DNA from: Boswellia sacra
Taxonomy: Eukaryota; Streptophyta; Magnoliopsida; Sapindales; Burseraceae
Assembly: GCA_013180625.2 (NCBI GenBank)
Contig: SNVD02008142.1
Span: 62,001-126,000 of the forward strand
DNA: 64,000 nt
Reading direction: 5' to 3'
Of the stretch, positions 35,006 through 46,601 are shown in pieces. Both the position numbers and the translations under genes were made by a program. Position 1 is the first letter of the stretch, and every line of letters begins with the position of its first letter. The notes beneath the pieces were generated by a model, which worked only from the letters and a program-made list of their open reading frames with translations, did not search any database and was not told the origin of the DNA.

Positions 35006-38000
35006 GTTAATGAAACATATGGGCATGTGGCTCAACCATCAAACTCATCATGGGCTCCATGGTTATATTAATTAATGACTTGTTAATTTCTTTTTCCCTG
35101 TTTGTTCTTTTAATTTTGTAAAATCTTCTTTGAGATAGAGCTTCACAAAATATCTTATTATATTTTTAAAGATCGGTGAGAAGGACTTAGCTTTTGCAAC
35201 ATGCAACCAACCATTATTGGACCGACATGACCACAATCATTAAAAAAAAAAGTAAAATTAAATTAAAACTTTCATACAGTCTTTTTTTTTTTAAAAAAAA
35301 AAGGATATAAACTTACACATATGTTGCACATTACTAATAATTCGGTACTTCCAATACCAAATTACCATAGGATTTTCCTACAACATTGTAGAAGATCTAT
35401 GGAGCAAATATTTGTTAAAATAATTCTATACTTGCAAATTTTTTATATAATTTTTTTAAAATTCATTGGTATAAATTAATGTGAGATAATGTAATTGAAA
35501 GAATAATTTTACAATTGAATGACTTGATGCATGAATTCTAAGTGGTCGGAGGGCGAGTGATTGAAGGATAAGTGAAGTATAAATGGATGATTGATCATCA
35601 AAGGTTGAGAACAGAAAATAGCTAGGGGTGCCAATGGTAATCCTTTGATGCTCAAGTCATATTTCGACACGTGAAGAATCTCTAGAGAAGGAAGCTCTCA
35701 GCTATAAGAAAACCTAGAGAGAAAAAGTGGAGAGCAAAAATGTGCATAGCTGAATAAGGGGATTTTTGTTGGCCAAGCTCCACCTCAAGACCCAAGTAGG
35801 AGGAGCCAAAGATGTCCAGTTGTGACACTACCATGTCCATGATGGCCATCCTCGAAGAAAGATAGGCAAGGCTCGGGGTTGGGTGACGGTCACTTGGGAA
35901 TAGTTCACCCCATCATGCCAATAGGTGACATTCTACTCAGGCCATGGGTGACTGCCCACCCATCAGGTCTTTAGTGACCGAAGGCTATTTGTAAAATCCA
36001 CAACAAAATAAAACTAACTAAAAGATTATGCACCAATCATGCAGTAACTCTATGTCATATTGTGCATGAATGAGTTAATATATATAGTGAATTTGAATTT
36101 GTTAGGCATTGACAGAAGTTTGTATTTAGTGAGATGAAGTTATCATATGCACAAAAATGTTACAAATTTTTATCAATTGAGAAAAACTTAAAGGCATCCA
36201 GATTTGTGTACACTGAGGTTCGTAGTCTTGGCATTTTCTCTAGTATCTTTTCCCCAATTTTTGTTTATTTATTTTAAATGTATATGTTGGGTGTGGTTTT
36301 GAGTAGAAATATTTGTTAACAACAGTTGAAAATACTTTAAAAAATTTATTTTGTTTTTTTTTTCTTTTTTGTTTGTATAACTTGAATAAGCGTGTTTTTC
36401 TATAGAGAACGTATGCATGAGTATACATATACTTTTCCATAGCATCTAAATATGTTTCCTGAAAAAAATTTAAAGATGAAAACTACTTGCAATGTGTGTT
36501 AATTTCCCAAAAAGCACTTACCAAGTACTGTTTCAAAAATATTAATTAAACAAAACTTTATTGATTCCATTTTTGTAATATATTTTAGTCAAACAAAATC
36601 ATTGTTGATACAGCAAAAGACTCTCCAAATTAATTATATTTTTTCACTATCCTAGTGAAATAAATAAATGTGCTTTTGAATAACGTAAAGTTCATTGGCA
36701 AGTGCTTCTCTAAAAGCAAAATCAAATACTTGAGTGGTAAAACTACTATTGAGTATCTATGCAAGGCAACCTACACTTAGAAGAGAAGCAGAAGCAGCTT
36801 TGTGAGGTTTTTGTAACTTTTTATGAGTATCTATCATTCCTATGAATCTTCTTGTTCCATTTCACCACAACTCGCGCAATGATGTATGCTAGCTTTTACT
36901 ACATTTGATGGGTTTCTACATATTGCTTTTCAGCTTTTATAAAACAAATAGTACACTACTATTTCAAAAAATCAAAATTTTTCTTTATTTGTTGAAATTT
37001 TATACATAAATTGTTCTTCTTATAAGATTTCTCTTTAAGAAAAAAGACTAAAAACAAGGAAGAAAAAATAAAAAAGAAAAAACTCACTATTTCTATTTGT
37101 TCCTTGTAATTTACTCTACTACTTTTGAGCTGGTGGAACAAGATTCCACATAAATTGTTAACTTGTTCTCTTCTTCATCATTTCAATCTAATTTAAACTA
37201 TGGCTACTGAAATAGTATCAAAAGATCTTATATTCTAAACAAGGACAAAAACACTTTTAAGAAGATTTTTTTGTGTCATTTGTTTTTATGATTTTTTTTT
37301 TGGTTTGGGTAATTTGCAACAATCTCTCTGCAGTTTATGACCCTAAAGAATTGACCAAATTGTAAAGACCTCTCACAATTAATCTTATTAATTTGATGAT
37401 TTTCATTAATGCTAAGGTTATTCAAAGTCCAATCCAATACAATTCTTAAAAACCAACCAGCCCGATTCAATTTAATCAATTTTAATTTGGTTTTGTCAAT
37501 TAACTCAAAGATAGAACTAATTGGATCAGCTATTAGATTATACTCCAAACATCCACCAATAACCCATCCCATCCAAACAAAAAATAATAGTAGTCCACGA
37601 GAAATATTGTCCATTTTAATGATTTTAATAAAAAAGTATATGAAATGCAAATATTCTATTTAATTTGTCAGAAAACTAACATAAAAATAATGTAGAATAA
37701 TTATATATACATATTAATTTTCAATTTTTATATCATGGATTTATGGTATCTGCAAGTGTGTATTTTTAAGCCTTCTTCAATATTTTTAATCTAGAGTAAA
37801 ATTGTGAAAATATTAAAAACATAAAAGTAGGGGTTGAATAGTACTTCCCTTTAGTTAAATAATGAATTTTATTTGATTTTTTTAAAGATTAAATTGGAGA
37901 TAACTTTTGTCCTTGGACAACGTTTGAGATTGAATTAAAATTAAAATTTTAATTATTTGTTGTTGAATTGAAGTGAATTCCATTTTTATTTTTGATTGGA

Positions 38001-39397
38001 TTGAAAACCTCTAAACCGATTGATTGAATTAGTTAATAGTTAAATTTAATAAATTCAAACTGATGAACTTCCTCAAATTGTTGGCATGTTCGGTGCGTTG
38101 TATCATAAAATATAATATAGTATTGTATTGTATAATACTAGAATTAGTACTATATGAAAACTACATTATATTTGATGCAACAATGTATTATATTGATTTA
38201 CAACAAAGAATTTACAAAATAATTTGTAAAAATTAATGTTCAAGGTAATGTCAGGATCAAGGCCTTTGGGTTTTATTAATTTTTGGCCAAACCTACTTGA
38301 CCATCTTAATTCTAAAGAGAACGAAGCCATATTAAGGCATTTTTTTTCCTATTTGTTTCTTCTGTATAGATTTTTTTTGACTGTTTTAAGACCACATAAA
38401 ACATCTTGATTGATACGTTTATCTTCTTTAAAGAACTTTACTCCTTTTAATTATTATCTCTGTTTGTCTCATTCTTAATTGCAAATCTTGAGTGGAAAAC
38501 ATATCTTGCATTATTAATGTGCACACTAATATTTTAAATTAAAACAAAACATGATGCCTGTAATATTCTTATTCAAACTGTTGCAGGGAAGCACTTTCGT
38601 CTTCAATTCTCGATATAGAATTTTCTTTTTTTTCTTTCTTTTGAAATGTGGCATTATTTATTATTTATTATACTTTCCAACCATATGGTAGTTTAACGTT
38701 TCAAGTGTCAACATTAAGATTGGCTCCACCTTAACCATCCTTCGAAATCATCTTCCTATATATATATATATATTTTCATTTAAGGATATGACAACGAGAT
38801 GGGTCGACTGCATTGATATAATCTTTTCAAATTTTTTTCTCTCCTTTATTATTTATTTTTGATTAGATAAGACTGGGACTCAAATTTTTTTCGATGATTT
38901 TTATTCCTTATTTTCTAAAATCATTTTTTAATATTAAATAATTCATTTGTCAGCCTCAAGGGCAAAACAACGCAATTTTTGGCTTGAATAACATTTTTTT
39001 CTTTATTATAAATCTTGTATTTTTTTACTCAAACCAATAAGAACTTTTTTCACCTTAATATCTTTTAGGTAAAAAAATGGATGTATAAATTTTGTAACCG
39101 TCGTTTCATGACCCAATCGTGTGAGAAGTCCAATTATGGGCCAGTGAAGGCCTCAAAGTAGCCCGATACGAAACTATGCAAATTTTTTATCATATGAGTG
39201 AAAATCTCGTTTTAACCCTTACGTTTCATATATTGCAATTTTAGGGTAATTAATGTTATTTTTTTATCAAACATAAAGCTTAAATATTATAGTTATTAAG
39301 TTTGTCACATAATATCCCCCCTCACATATAAAAGTCTATGCACTTGCAACGTGAATTAAATCTTAGATGCCTCAGCGGGTCTTATAAGTGAGCTAAA
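35006..39397. other. AT-rich intergenic DNA
   Basis: About 4.4 kb without a recognisable gene. A GC-richer piece at 35.6-36.0 kb resembles LTR or leader sequence but has no partner nearby. The longest open frames (around 37.3-37.7 kb) are AT-rich and unrecognised. Confidence 0.5.
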
Positions 39398-39974
39398 TGT
39401 TATTGAAAAATATTATTAATTCACCAAATAACACATGCTCAATCAATATTATTTTAAATATATTAAATGAACAAATAACAACATAAATAACAAACATAAA
39501 AACTATAAAAGCAAGTTAGAAAAATCTGGCCTCTGCTATAAGAGGCACGCCTAAAGCGTTGTCCTAAAGTCAAAGAGTCATTCCCTTCGTGCGAGTAAAA
39601 GACGGTTCTCAAGGGCTCCAAGATACAACCCAATAGCTCTCAACCACTCTCCTCGATGAGCACGATCATCGGAAGAATATGAATAAGTCTTACAGGTCGT
39701 AGTTGCAAAATTATAAAATTTTGAAATTGAAAATGGGGTAGTGATGGCTTTGATAATAAGTCACTAAAATTGAACCTAAAGGCCTCCTTATATACTAGTG
39801 TTCTAGATATTGTAACCTATATAATTAATAGTGTAACTCCTATAACATAATGTGCTTAATAAATTATGTAACCTACCAATGAAATCAAACTATGTAACGC
39901 ATGCAATGAATTTTGTAATTTTTGTATAATTATAATTCATAATTCATAAAATTTAAAACCTTTTTATTCCAACA
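39398..39974 (-). repeat. copia LTR (3' LTR in element orientation)
   Basis: 577 bp, TG...CA ends; pairs with 50567-51143 and is preceded by the CTAAA duplication. Confidence 0.93.
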
Positions 39975-40603
39975 ATCCCCAACAAAAAGGTTTGAAATTT
40001 AAAAATTAATTTTGCAACCTTATATTATGCAATCGATGTAGGTGCCTTTCGAGCTTGAACCTACACTTAGTGTTGATAGCATCTATTTGAGGTACCTGAG
40101 TGAACTATGTCTTGAACTCGGTTCCTTGACCAAACTTCAAGCTATCACATGCATAATATCGACAAAGACTTGGTTTTTGTGGGTTAGTACTATTAAAGGC
40201 CATGCGCCCAATCTTGATTCTCATAAGAGTTTTTAGAAAATAGCTTAATCTTCACGGTCGCGGTCTTACGGTGACTCTCACTTAGGTAAGTTCTCCAAAG
40301 GTATATGTGACTTATACCTTGCAATAAAATGCTTGCCTTGGACTTATTCAAGGTAAATATACCTTTCCTTAATATCACATATAAAACACTTTTGCCTTAG
40401 CGATGAACTAGAGTATATCTTCTCAAAGATATCTCCATAATAGTAGTGCTTAATAAGTCACGCAATATGGATTGTTTCTACCCATTGAACCTCCTTCATG
40501 GGATCTCCAATCATAGAGGTTGGGTTACCTTCCTAGGTTATTCCCTTATGAGCTTAGGCCCATCCCTCTCGACAATTCTTTAGTAGCTTTCAAAGAAAGT
40601 CCT

Positions 40604-41296
40604 TTAGTTAACTTGATCAGCAATATTTAACTCAGACTTAATAAACTCTAAAGTTACAGCGGCATTGCCTAAAAGACTTCTCACAGACTTGTATCTCACT
40701 CTTATATGTCTGCTCATCTTTTTGTTGGTGTGAGTTTGCTTCACCAAATCTATAACTGCTTTACAATCACTATGTATAGGAATAGACGATATATTCCTAA
40801 CCACCAAAGGCATTTCCATGAAAAGACTCTTGATCCATTCAGCTTCTTTACAAGTAGTGTCTAAAGCTATGAGTTCAGACTCCATAGTGCTTCTAGAAAT
40901 CAAGGTTTGTTTCTTCGAACTCCAAGATATAGCTGCTCATTCTAAAAGAAACATATAACCATTTGTGGATTTAACATCTATATTGTCTATAATCCAATTA
41001 GCATCACTATATCCTTCGATAACATTTGGAAATCCTTTATAGTATAAAGAGTAATCAGTTGTTCCTTTAAGATATTTACAAACTCTTTCTAAAGCAAGCC
41101 AATGCTCTTCACTAGGATTATGAGTATATCTACTAAGTCTACCCACTGCATATGATATATCAGGCATAGTTTTATTTGCTATGTATAACAAAAATCCTAT
41201 AATTTGAGAATACCTTAATTGAGACACTGATTCCCCTTGATTCTTTTTTAACTCAACCTTAGAATCATAAGGAGTAGATACCGACTTAGAATCAAA
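40604..41296 (-). pseudogene. copia reverse transcriptase C-terminus and RNase H
   Basis: The half of pol downstream of the CACTA insertion. 41296-40937 carries SQLRYSQIIGFLLYIANKT, MPDISYAVGRLSRYTHNPSE and YSDANWIIDNIDVKSTNGYM, the end of copia RT and start of RNase H. 40903-40604 continues with SRSTMESELIALDTTCKEAE, SDCKAVIDLVK and KMSRHIRVRYKSVRSLL, including the RNase H acidic residues and the HIRVRY motif. A stop or frame break separates the two parts near 40905-40936. Confidence 0.88.
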
Positions 41297-41435
41297 CACT
41301 ACAAGAAAAATGCTCATATTTAGTGGTTTTTGGCCGCCAAATAAGTATATATTTGGCGGTCTTGAAAGCGCCACCAATGGCACCGCCAAATATAACTTGA
41401 CTATACTTGGTGGTTTTTAGCCGCCAAGTATTTAA

Positions 41436-41476
<41 letters not shown>
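41436..41476. repeat. (TA)n microsatellite
   Basis: About 18 TA units near the left end of the second CACTA element. Confidence 0.9.
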
Positions 41477-41481
<5 letters not shown>

Positions 41482-42090
41482 GGTATTTTAAAAAATTTAA
41501 AAAATTCATAATCTGTATCATTTGTCACATTAAACAAATTTCTCATAAAACTCCTAAGTTCCCAGTGATAAACTCAATATCGAGGCATACTGGAAATATT
41601 TAGCATATTGGAAATAGGTATTGAAATATTTAGCATATTGGAAAAAAGCTAAAGCGTAAGTGCCAAGTTGGTAAAATCATATCAAACTCCTAAGTTCCCA
41701 ATGATAAACTCAGTATCGAGGCAGCGTCATCAATAAAGTTGGGAAATTTCCAATACTAAGGATGAGCACAAAAAAAAGGAGGAGATTGGAAGATTAAATT
41801 TTCCTACAAAAGAACTTGGAATTGAAGTCCACAAGGACGATTTCTAACACTAACAAGCCAATGCAAAAAAGCAACACTTGCTTGTATGTATATGCATAAA
41901 CAAAAATTATCTGTATTAATAGAATAAAAGGAGTGTAACTTTTTTTCACATACAGATAGGCCTCAAGGGAAACAAAACCTAACAAAAAGATTTTGCATCA
42001 CAATAAATTCAAAAACCCAAGTCCATATTCCAAGGTAGCCCAAATAAAATGTCCAGCTAACAACCCCATCTCAATTGAGTAAAATATTAC

Positions 42091-42171
42091 CTGAGTAAGC
42101 TCAACATCTTTTCCAGTTCTCTTATATTTCATGCAGCATTCATAGGCCTCTAACAATTCATGATGGTAAGC
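42091..42171 (-). pseudogene. TOR: Captured TOR kinase FRB-domain exon
   Basis: An 81-nt exon with intact splice sites (AATACAG acceptor, ACTCAG/GTAATA donor). It encodes 27 residues in phase 0, from AYHHELLEAYECCMKYKR to GKDVELTQ. This matches the stretch of plant target-of-rapamycin kinase in the FRB domain, where the family reads EAYRHEL..AHECC..YK.TGKDAELTQ. Neighbouring TOR exons were not found here, and a full TOR gene is about 2,400 residues, so this is a fragment. It has no stop or frameshift. It lies downstream of the coatomer gamma fragment on the same strand. Confidence 0.8.
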
Positions 42172-43819
42172 CTGTATTAACAAGATATAATGATTGAGAA
42201 AATTTATACATTCTTTAGTCCCTTGAAATGCTAAAATACTCCAAGACCAAAAAGTATGTTTTCTAATCTTTTCTCCATGTATTAATTTCAACAACAAGAT
42301 AAAATATATAGCAGAGGAATATTTTAGGATACAATCTTCCTAAACACCTAATACTCGACATTAGTGATACAATAATTATTTATAGAGTATCTTCCAAAAT
42401 ACTGGACATTTGATTTGGTCATTTTTCATCTTCAGAAAGCATCAGCAACTTTCTCCAACACTCCACAAGTCAAAAGGAATCCAAAAATTTAAGGAAAGAA
42501 CTAAAAGAACAGATGGTATATTAAACGAAAGGAAGCTACAAAATACCAGAGAGAAACTGTACAACTCCTATACCCAGACTTCCAGATGATGATGCCATGC
42601 ATTTTGAAGATGTTTAAAAACAAGTAAATAGAACTCAATGAACTCGACATGCAGTAATTGCTCCGCTTATCATAATGCATTATTTGAACCTCTTATGCAA
42701 ATTATTTGCAAAATTTAGCTAAAATCAATTAATTAAGTTTCTTGGCATTCAGCCAAAAAGCTTTGTCACAGCAAAGAAAACTTCAGTGGCTTCAATCTGT
42801 AAATTTTGAGCAAAGGAACATTTTTTAGGAAAGGATCAACATAATATAACATAGACATTATCATTCGATCAACTCATCTAATGCAAAAGCAAACCATCCA
42901 ACAAGTATTTATCGTAGTGTAACATAATAAATACATTGGATCTAAAATTTCTAGTATGCAATGAATTATAGTTCAGATAATATCACCATAAACCAAAATT
43001 ACCTTAGTGAATGCTTCTCCTTGGTTCAATAGATAGAGAAGCTTAGTGATGACCTACAATAAGACCTCGCATCAATACCCAATACAAACAAAAGCTGTTT
43101 CTATTCGATGAATAATATGACTGCAGATACAGAATAAAGTCGAGTACATAAAAAACCTGAGAGCATCTTCTAGCATCAAGCTGAGGGTAATTGAAGACTA
43201 TAGCCTCTTGCAGAATCGCTCCCTTCTCAATCCCAAAAAATAGAGAGTACTCAGCTGTTTAATAATACATCAGAAAGATTCGATTTCTTCAAAGCAATAA
43301 GCTAGAAGCTACATATTAACTAAAACCAATCAAGTGATAAAAACGAATAAACAACCAGATCCAAATACTTAACATTTCCTATCAGATCAACTAAAATTAA
43401 CTGTAATTACAAACAATTAACAATCAACATTTCGATTTAAACATGCGAAATAAAAAACTAATCAGATCAACTAGAACGAAATAGAATCCACTAAAACGAC
43501 AACGTATAATCCCTATACTGAATCCAGCGGCACAATTGAATGAACATAACTTCATAGTGTTAGCTCTAAGGCTACATGATAATTTTGATGATAACAATAC
43601 ACATTGATTAATTGAGATTTACTAACATGTTTATTTATGTGCAAGAGTAAGATCATTGAAATAATTGTAAAATCAAGAAGAGGCTTATTAAAATGAAGTG
43701 TTGAAGCTAAGGAGAAGACTACATGTTAAAGGCACCAAAGTTTAAGAACAAGGTTTGATTCAAGGAATGTGACACATGAGCAATGTTCAATCAATTGATC
43801 ATATATTTCTCTACAAATG

Positions 43820-44430
43820 TCCAAATAACATGATTCTTAATCCTTTTGAAAGCTTACTCAATTTATAACATTTCATATGTTTTAAAGAAATTCAAATTTC
43901 AAGTGTAAGATTGTCCAAATCATCATGCAAATTGAAAGACAAATGGAAGCAGCTGACATGAGCACTGAATACTCTTTTTGACATATCTTGAGGTAGAAAA
44001 TCAAAATGACTTGATTCTTATGGCATTGGAAATAGGACTTAATGAAACACATTTCATATGTTTTGAAGAAATTCAAATTTCAAACTAAAGGCCGACATAA
44101 TTGACATGCAATTCGGTGGACTGACACAGAGAAGAAAAATCAACTCATTTGAGCACTAAATGATGTTTTATCCATATCTTGAGTTAGAGATATCCACATG
44201 ACTTGATTCTTATGGCATTGGAAAGATGATTCAATGGAGCAGATTTCATATTCTTTGAAGAAATTCAAATTTCAAACAGAAGGCTGACATAATACACATG
44301 CAAGTCGGTGGACTAACACATGGAAGAAAAATCAAGTCACATGAGCACCGAATGGTGTTTTGGCCATATCTTAAGCTACAGATATCCAAATGACTTGGTT
44401 CTTAATGCGTTGGAAAGATTATTCAATTGT
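43820..44430 (+). repeat. About 190-bp tandem repeats in the solo LTR U3
   Basis: Three to four units recognised by CTTGATTCTTATGGCATTGG at about 44010 and 44201, with variants at about 43830 and 44394. Between them are TTTGAAGAAATTCAAATTTC and CACATGAGCAC-type blocks. Confidence 0.75.
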
Positions 44431-44784
44431 TCAGATCTTTTATGTTTTGCAGATTTTCAAATTTCAAACGGAACATTGACAAAAATGGCAGACAAAATTA
44501 CAGTTTTTATAGTAGGCAGAAAATTTGTAGTTGGTGTCTTCATTTGATTAAGTTCATCCCATTTGCCTATAAAAGGAGCCCTTCTCCCATGCATTTAGCA
44601 AGAGCAAGAGAAGCATTTTATCAAGCAAAAAACAAGAGAAATATCAAGTCTAGAGAGCTTTTATATTCTTTATCTACTCTTTGAAGAGAGTTGTACTTTT
44701 GTTGTAAAAATTATCCTTGTTCTTGTATTGTGGTGAGAGTGAGATTTCTTGTAAAGGATAAAAGTTATCCTTGAGAGAACTCTT

Positions 44785-45003
44785 TCCTTGGTGAGGTTGT
44801 TCATCAAGAAGAACTCTTGGTGTGGTGTTATCAAGAGTTGAAGGAAGTTGCCTTGGTGAGGTTGTTCATCAAGAAGAACTCTTGGTGTGGTGTTATCAAG
44901 GTTGAAGAAAGTTGCCTTGGTGAGGTTGTTCATCAAGAAGAACTCTTGGTGTGGTGTTATCAAGGTTGGAAGAAAAAGTCTTGGTGAGGTTGTTCATCAA
45001 GCA
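44785..45003 (+). repeat. 64/65-bp tandem repeats in the solo LTR
   Basis: Four starts of GAGGTTGTTCATCAAG at 44793, 44858, 44922 and 44986. The first three continue with AAGAACTCTTGGTGTGGTG and TTATCAAG. Confidence 0.9.
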
Positions 45004-45855
45004 AGTTGTAAAGATTTCTACAACTTAGTGGAAAGCTTAGCTCGTGGAGCTAGGAGCCCGTGGACGTAGGCAAGGTTTGCCGAACCACGTAAATTGAGTT
45101 TGCACTCTCTCTATCCCTATCCTCTTTACATTTACTTGCACTTATGATTGTTCTTTATTGCCATTCTCTTGATTGCATTCTATTTTCATATTCTTCACCT
45201 TTGTTCTTAAAGAAAGATTTAAATAATTTTGATCTTTCAAGAAAAGTTTTCTAAATCCGTTTTTATAAATAAAAACCCAATTCACCCCTTCTCTTGGTTG
45301 CCATACCTGGGTCAACACATAGATCTAGAGCCCATTAGCTGATCTAACAGTAACAACCTAAGATTCGTACCTTCATCATCATGATCGTCGTCTTTCTTCA
45401 CGAGAGGTTGAGCCATTGTTTAATCGAGTAGTTGAATCTCTAAGATTAGGAATTGAATCTACGAGCTCTCTCTACGTGTGTTCTCTGTTAAGAACAAAAT
45501 TCATATTTGTATTACTAACCAAAACCATAAGCGCAAGAGTCTCAAAAGCAGCTTGGACAACGTTGTGGAAGAAGAAGCGAAAGGCCATCCAGATGGCCTA
45601 GTGAGGGGTGGCGGTTGAAAAGGTAATTTGTGTTAATAGAAGGGAGAGATGGAGGAGTGACGGGGCCCCTAGAAGCAGACATTTGGGATGAGAAACGAAA
45701 GGAGGGAGTGGCATGTTTGGAAGAGAGAGAGAGAGAGAGACCATGGAAGGGTGAAGGCATGATGTGGCATATATGTATATTTTAAGGTTGCGACAGTGAA
45801 AGGGGTGAGACTTAAGAGAAGAGAAAATGATAAATATATTTAAATAAATCAGTAT

Positions 45856-46166
45856 CATTTCTGCCTAAACGCTCAACACTCGAATCCGACACTCGACACT
45901 CGACACTACATGAGAGTGAAAATAATTTTATCGACTGTCGGATACATTATCCGAAGAGTTTACAGTGTCGGTTTTGCATCCGACACTCGACAAAATTGTT
46001 TTCTCTTTCATCCGACATGTTGAGTGTCGGCTATTCGACACATCTCGAGTGTCGAACTCGAGTGTCGGATGAAGAATCCGACACTATAAACTCTTCGATG
46101 ATGTATTTGACACTCGACAAATTGTTTCTCATCTAGTGTCGAGTGTCAAGCATTTAGGCAGAAATG
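45856..46166. mobile_element. Fold-back element built from CCGACACTCGACA motifs
   Basis: 311 bp with inverted ends CATTTCTGCCTAAACGCT and a right end whose complement is CATTTCTGCCTAAATGCT. The interior has about ten copies of TGTCGAGTGTCGG or its complement, in both orientations. It includes a perfect hairpin AGTGTCGGAT-GAAGA-ATCCGACACT at 46061-46085. No coding. Confidence 0.7.
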
Positions 46167-46254
46167 TTGCTTTTGTGCCTTTTGTGAAGGAAAGAGAGAA
46201 ATAAAGAGCTTAGGAATATATTGAATTTCATAAGATATTTGAGTCTTTTTGTCA

Positions 46255-46341
46255 AGAAAGTGTCTATGGCATGAAAATTTTTCAAGATGTGTCCAAATTT
46301 CATTAAGGGTCCCTAATTATGTCCATTTTTTTCAATTTTTC
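46255..46341. repeat. MULE-like terminal sequence without partner
   Basis: GGCATGAAAATTTTTCAAG, then AAGGGTCCCTAATTATGTCC and TTTTTTTCAATTTTTCC, parallel block by block the right terminal repeat of the MULE at 20.4-20.5 kb. The matching opposite end was not found in the 5 kb to the left. Confidence 0.5.
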
Positions 46342-46601
46342 CATTATTATATTCACATACTTGAAAAGAGAAGATGAAAAAAAAAGAAGAAAATGTGAGG
46401 GGGAAAAGTAAAAGATTATATAGTACTCAAATACTTATCACCCTTTTATAAAATGTGATAAATATTGGATTGAATGAAGACAAAAGTGACAAATAAGATG
46501 AATATGTAGGTTTGATTTTCAGATCAGTGTTATATTTCTCACATTTTTAAAAAACCGCCAAATAAAAAAATTGTAAAGTGACAAATATTTAAAAAATTGT
46601 T

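Larger units (their letters stand above)
43558..45317 (+). mobile_element. Solo LTR of 1760 bp
   Basis: Starts TGTTAGCTCTAAGGC and ends CCTGGGTCAACA, flanked by the perfect 5-bp duplication CATAG (43553-43557 and 45318-45322). No internal region or second LTR is present, so recombination between LTRs removed the rest. CTATAAAAGG at 44567-44576 is a good TATA box for a plus-strand LTR promoter. It carries two tandem-repeat regions. It sits in intron 1 of the captured coatomer fragment. Confidence 0.9.
42753..45416 (-). pseudogene. COPG: Captured 5' part of the coatomer gamma-subunit gene (exons 1-4)
   Basis: Four exons in order: 45416-45371 (starts MAQPLVKKDDDHDDE), 43254-43157 (EYSLFFGIEKGAILQE, FNYPQLDARRCSQ), 43053-43003 (VITKLLYLLNQGEAFTK) and 42796 to about 42753 (IEATEVFFAVTKLF, then the match ends). 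Splice sites and phases are intact, giving about 79 matching residues. This is the N-terminus of gamma-COP, the COPI coat subunit that drives Golgi-to-ER vesicle traffic; the full protein is near 880 residues. The match stops mid-exon 4 and a TGA follows at once. Intron 1 holds a later 1760-bp solo LTR. About 400 bp upstream of exon 1 may be captured 5'UTR/promoter. No stops occur within the matched exons. Confidence 0.87.

Noticed and set aside
37276..37663. Overlapping open frames on both strands
   Set aside because: AT-rich, low-complexity translation, no recognisable domain or splice structure.
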